Shown in pieces: positions 63,963-64,000 of a DNA stretch of 64,000 bases. The DNA comes from Apostichopus japonicus (taxonomy: Eukaryota; Echinodermata; Holothuroidea; Aspidochirotida; Stichopodidae), in NCBI RefSeq assembly GCF_037975245.1, contig NC_092563.1:3357001-3421000 (forward strand), read 5' to 3'. Position 1 is the first letter of the stretch, and every line of letters starts with the position of its first letter. Below the pieces are notes generated by a model that saw only the letters and a list, made by a program, of their open reading frames with translations, did no database searches and was not told the origin of the DNA. The position numbers and the translations under genes were made by a program.

Positions 63963-63982
63963 TGATCCTGCCATAGGTAACG

Positions 63983-63988
63983 AATAAA
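63983..63988 (+). terminator. putative poly(A) signal of the CUB/YWTD gene
   Basis: AATAAA 20 bases after the TGA at 63960-63962. It supports the gene ending here if the stop is real; if the gene continues past the window this is intronic. Confidence 0.35.
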
Positions 63989-64000
63989 GACAACAGTTTA

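Overview
This is animal nuclear DNA. Genes are split by GT-AG introns, the background is AT-rich, and minisatellites, TA runs and poly-G/C tracts are abundant. Gene content (a twisted-gastrulation homologue, EDEM2, NDUFAF6, RPRD1, a CUB/YWTD protein), a tRNA-derived SINE and many hAT-type miniature elements fit an invertebrate deuterostome, perhaps an echinoderm or relative; that last step is inference.

Six protein genes could be rebuilt exon by exon with matching intron phases. (1) 372-610 (+): last exon of twisted gastrulation (TWSG1), the rest lying upstream of the window. (2) 5409-9780 (-): a four-exon SLC16-like transporter of 423 aa. (3) 12467-18294 (+): RPRD1, seven coding exons, 353 aa. 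(4) 32014-40015 (-): EDEM2, ten coding exons, 557 aa. (5) 42089-46936 (-): NDUFAF6, seven coding exons, 310 aa. (6) 50215-63962 (+): a secreted protein with signal peptide, CUB domain and six-bladed YWTD propeller, seven coding exons, 412 aa as read. The transporter and RPRD1 are head to head, RPRD1 and EDEM2 converge on a 13.7 kb gene-poor interval, EDEM2 and NDUFAF6 are in tandem, and NDUFAF6 and the CUB/YWTD gene are head to head. They look like separate genes (RNA polymerase II regulation, ER glycoprotein quality control, mitochondrial complex I assembly, BMP modulation, transport, extracellular binding), not one pathway.

The 18.3-32.0 kb interval is mostly repeats: a duplicated 41-bp minisatellite block (21.7-24.25 kb), a 19-bp minisatellite (27.3-28.1 kb), a ~330-bp tandem array (28.46-29.83 kb) bracketed by 70-bp direct repeats, and a 36-bp array (31.13-31.69 kb).

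The most striking layer is a burst of non-autonomous hAT-like elements with CAGNGGCG-type ends. Most have flanking 8-bp target duplications that can be read directly, and three are nested inside one another in the first intron of the CUB/YWTD gene. No transposase was found. Other notable items are an unclassified 642-bp inverted-repeat element at 7101-7742 built around TGTCATTCG repeats, and a ~200-bp insertion at 38613-38814 with 13-bp flanking repeats that carries a hammerhead-ribozyme-like core.
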